Assembly (NCBI GenBank): GCA_023255285.1
Contig: JALRIY010000117.1
Span: 1 to 7,033 of the forward strand
From: Algoriphagus sp.
Lineage (GTDB): Bacteria > Bacteroidota > Bacteroidia > Cytophagales > Cyclobacteriaceae
Direction: 5' to 3'
Length of the DNA stretch: 7,033 bases
This document shows positions 5,103-7,033 of this stretch, in pieces; positions within the stretch are counted from its first letter, which is position 1, and every line of letters starts with the position of its first letter. A program made the translations under genes and the position numbers. The notes below the pieces were generated by a model, which did no database searches, had not been told where the DNA came from, and saw only the letters and a program-made list of their open reading frames with translations.

Positions 5103-6031
5103 AAGGGGAGGTACGTGCCTTTGCACCGGCGACAGTAGCGAATGTATCCTGTGGGTTTGATATTCTCGGTTTTGCTATCGATACTTTAGGAGATGTTGTA
5201 AGAGTTAAAGAAAAAAAAGAACCTGGCATTCAGGTAGTATCGATCACAGGCGACCATGGAAGACTTCCCTTGGATCCAACCAAAAATACCTGCGCCGTAG
5301 CAGTTCAAGCCTTATTAACTGAATTGAATCGGACGATTGGACTTGAAATTTACTTGGAAAAGGGGCTCCCTTTGGGTTCAGGATTGGGCTCAAGTGCAGC
5401 AAGTGCCGTGGCAGCATTGGTAGCTACGAATAGGCTTCTTGGGGAACCATTTGAAAAAAAACAATTACTCCCCTTTGCCATGGCTGCAGAAAAAATTGCT
5501 TGTGGGGTAGGACATGCTGATAATGTGGCTCCCTGTTTGCTTGGGGGATTTGTTCTAATTCGCGACTACCAGCCTTTAGACATCATCAAATTACCCGTGC
5601 CAAAAGATTTGCATTGTATCGTGCTTCATCCTCATTTTGAATTAAATACAGCAGATTCAAGAGCAGTAATACGGGATCGAATTGCTGTAACTCAGGCAAC
5701 AATTCAGTCTGGCAACGTGGCTGGGTTGGTTGCTGGGCTTTTCCAAGAAGATTTTGAATTAATTGGTAGGTCTTTAAAAGACGTCATTGCAGAACCTTAT
5801 CGGGCAACCTTAATTCCTGCTTTTTATCAAGTCAAAGAAGCAGTTTTAGCTGCAGGAGCGCTGGGAATGGGAATTTCTGGATCTGGCCCTACACTTTTTG
5901 TACTTACTAAAGGAAAAGACCAGATTCAGCAAATACTTGAAGCCGCCCGTTTAGTGTATTATTCTTTTGGGCTAGGTGTGGATGGCTACCATTCATCGAT
6001 CAATACGGAAGGGGCCTACGTCCTTGATTAG
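5099..6031 (+). CDS. thrB: Homoserine kinase
   Basis: 310 residues, the usual length for ThrB of the GHMP kinase family (galactokinase, homoserine kinase, mevalonate kinase, phosphomevalonate kinase). It transfers phosphate from ATP to L-homoserine, giving O-phosphohomoserine for ThrC, in the cytoplasm. Visible signatures: the N-terminal FAPATVANVSCGFDILGFA (8-26), the ATP-binding loop PLGSGLGSSAAS (91-102), and the C-terminal glycine motif GMGISGSGPTLF (256-267). The ATG at 5099 overlaps the thrA stop by four bases (ATGA), which implies translational coupling; GAGA (5095-5098) directly before it is at best a weak ribosome-binding site. This start gives the normal distance to the APATVAN motif. 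No missing key residue was seen. Confidence 0.97.
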   Translation: MKGEVRAFAPATVANVSCGFDILGFAIDTLGDVVRVKEKKEPGIQVVSITGDHGRLPLDPTKNTCAVAVQALLTELNRTIGLEIYLEKGLPLGSGLGSSAASAVAALVATNRLLGEPFEKKQLLPFAMAAEKIACGVGHADNVAPCLLGGFVLIRDYQPLDIIKLPVPKDLHCIVLHPHFELNTADSRAVIRDRIAVTQATIQSGNVAGLVAGLFQEDFELIGRSLKDVIAEPYRATLIPAFYQVKEAVLAAGALGMGISGSGPTLFVLTKGKDQIQQILEAARLVYYSFGLGVDGYHSSINTEGAYVLD

Positions 6032-6039
6032 CATATTTT

Positions 6040-7033
6040 ATGCAGTACTATAGCACCAATAATCGCGAACTAAACGTGTCTCTCTTGGAGGCAGTTCTAA
6101 AGGGGCTGGCCCCAGACAACGGGCTATTTATGCCCACAAAAATCCCAACTTTTCCAGAATCCTGGATGGAGGAGCTATCCAATTTAAGTTTTAGAGAAAT
6201 AGGCTATCGAGTTATTGGAGCTTTGTTTTCCAGCGATTTAACAGCTAAACAAATTCAAGAATTAGTAGACCATACCTTGACTTTTGATGCCCCGCTAGTC
6301 CAGGTCGAGCAAAATGTATTTAGTCTTGAGTTATTTCATGGTCCCACCTTGGCATTCAAGGATTTTGGTGCTCGATTTTGCGCCAAATTGTTGGGGATGC
6401 TTGTAGGTACTAGCACTAAAAAAACCCGCATTTTGGTAGCTACTTCAGGAGATACAGGCAGTGCAGTAGCCAATGGTTTTCTGAATGTAGCAGGTGTGGA
6501 AGTAATTATTCTGTACCCAAAAGGCAAAGTGAGCTTACTTCAGGAAAAACAATTTACCACTCTAGGGAAAAATATCACTTGCCTAGAAGTTGAAGGCGTT
6601 TTCGACGATTGCCAAGCTTTGGTTAAGCAGGCGTTTTTGGATCCAGAACTCAACGAAAAACTCATTTTAACTTCTGCCAATTCAATCAATGTTGCACGGT
6701 GGATTCCTCAGTGCCTCTATTATTTCTATGCATACTCTCGGTTACCAAATAAAACCGGAAAAATTGTTTTTTCAGTGCCAAGTGGAAATTTTGGAAATCT
6801 TGCAGCTGGAATTTTAGCGCAACGGATGGGCTTACCCATCACCCAATTTATTGCTGCTACCAACGAAAATAAGGTTGTTCCAACGTTTTTAACTGGATCT
6901 TCTTTTGAAGCCAAACCCTCTATTCCAACTCTTTCCAATGCGATGGATGTAGGAAATCCAAGTAACTTTTCCCGGCTTATAGATTTATTTGAAGGAGATG
7001 AGGAAAAATTCCGAAACCAGGTTAAAGGATATT
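6040..7033 (+). CDS. thrC: Threonine synthase, cut by the window edge
   Basis: The frame stays open from ATG 6040 to the right edge: 331 codons of a family of about 430. The enzyme is PLP-dependent and turns O-phospho-L-homoserine and water into threonine and phosphate, the last step of the pathway. Visible features: N-terminal MQYYSTN and GLAPDNGLFMP (22-32), the PLP-lysine segment ELFHGPTLAFKDFGARF with Lys107, TSGDTGSAVA (135-144), the PLP phosphate-binding loop SVPSGNFGNL (245-254), and TLSNAMDVGNPSN (297-309). The pattern, including Lys107, follows E. coli ThrC (the long, group-2 type with the extra N-terminal domain) rather than the shorter plant/Bacillus type. Only eight AT-rich bases separate it from thrB and no Shine-Dalgarno is present, so it is probably co-transcribed. 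The C-terminal quarter is outside the window. Confidence 0.96.
   Translation, partial: MQYYSTNNRELNVSLLEAVLKGLAPDNGLFMPTKIPTFPESWMEELSNLSFREIGYRVIGALFSSDLTAKQIQELVDHTLTFDAPLVQVEQNVFSLELFHGPTLAFKDFGARFCAKLLGMLVGTSTKKTRILVATSGDTGSAVANGFLNVAGVEVIILYPKGKVSLLQEKQFTTLGKNITCLEVEGVFDDCQALVKQAFLDPELNEKLILTSANSINVARWIPQCLYYFYAYSRLPNKTGKIVFSVPSGNFGNLAAGILAQRMGLPITQFIAATNENKVVPTFLTGSSFEAKPSIPTLSNAMDVGNPSNFSRLIDLFEGDEEKFRNQVKGY

Noticed and set aside
5014..5229. - strand ORF spanning the thrA-thrB junction, and similar antisense ORFs within thrA and thrC
   Set aside because: All are opposite strongly conserved enzymes and have no features of their own.

Overview
The window looks like an ordinary chromosomal segment of a member of the Bacteroidota, probably a Cytophagia/Flavobacteriia-type organism. 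The evidence is: two matches to the Bacteroidota promoter box TAnnTTTG (one before the tRNA, one before the helicase gene), almost no Shine-Dalgarno sequences before the starts, an M28 peptidase tail typical of the phylum, a His tRNA without an encoded CCA end, and a compact thrA-thrB-thrC operon with a fused aspartokinase/homoserine dehydrogenase. No mobile element, phage gene, CRISPR array or integration site is visible.

Layout. Bases 2-280 (+) are the C-terminal 92 codons of an M28-family metallopeptidase. It converges on a DEAD-box RNA helicase (334-1701, -) of the RhlE-like type with a basic tail. A large perfect palindrome (277-314) between them can act as a terminator for both. Bases 1702-1993 are intergenic. 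They carry a -7 box for the helicase, a cluster of GAATTCG repeats, a terminator-like hairpin and the promoter of the following tRNA. A tRNA-His (GTG) lies at 1994-2068 and is followed at once by an intrinsic terminator.

Bases 2096-2651 hold no established gene. They contain a doubtful 46-codon ORF, an AT-rich stretch, and a short ORF (2458-2571) rich in Thr codons that ends Thr-Ile-Thr-Gly-stop on a GUAA-capped hairpin, just before thrA. This looks like a threonine/isoleucine leader-peptide attenuator, although the terminator half is weak.

From 2652 to the right edge runs the threonine operon: thrA (aspartokinase I/homoserine dehydrogenase I), thrB (homoserine kinase, ATGA overlap with thrA) and thrC (threonine synthase, 8 bases after thrB, cut by the window edge). 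Together they supply the first, third, fourth and fifth enzymatic steps from aspartate to threonine; only aspartate-semialdehyde dehydrogenase (Asd) is not encoded here. I see no previously undescribed multi-gene system. The most interesting element is the leader in front of thrA.
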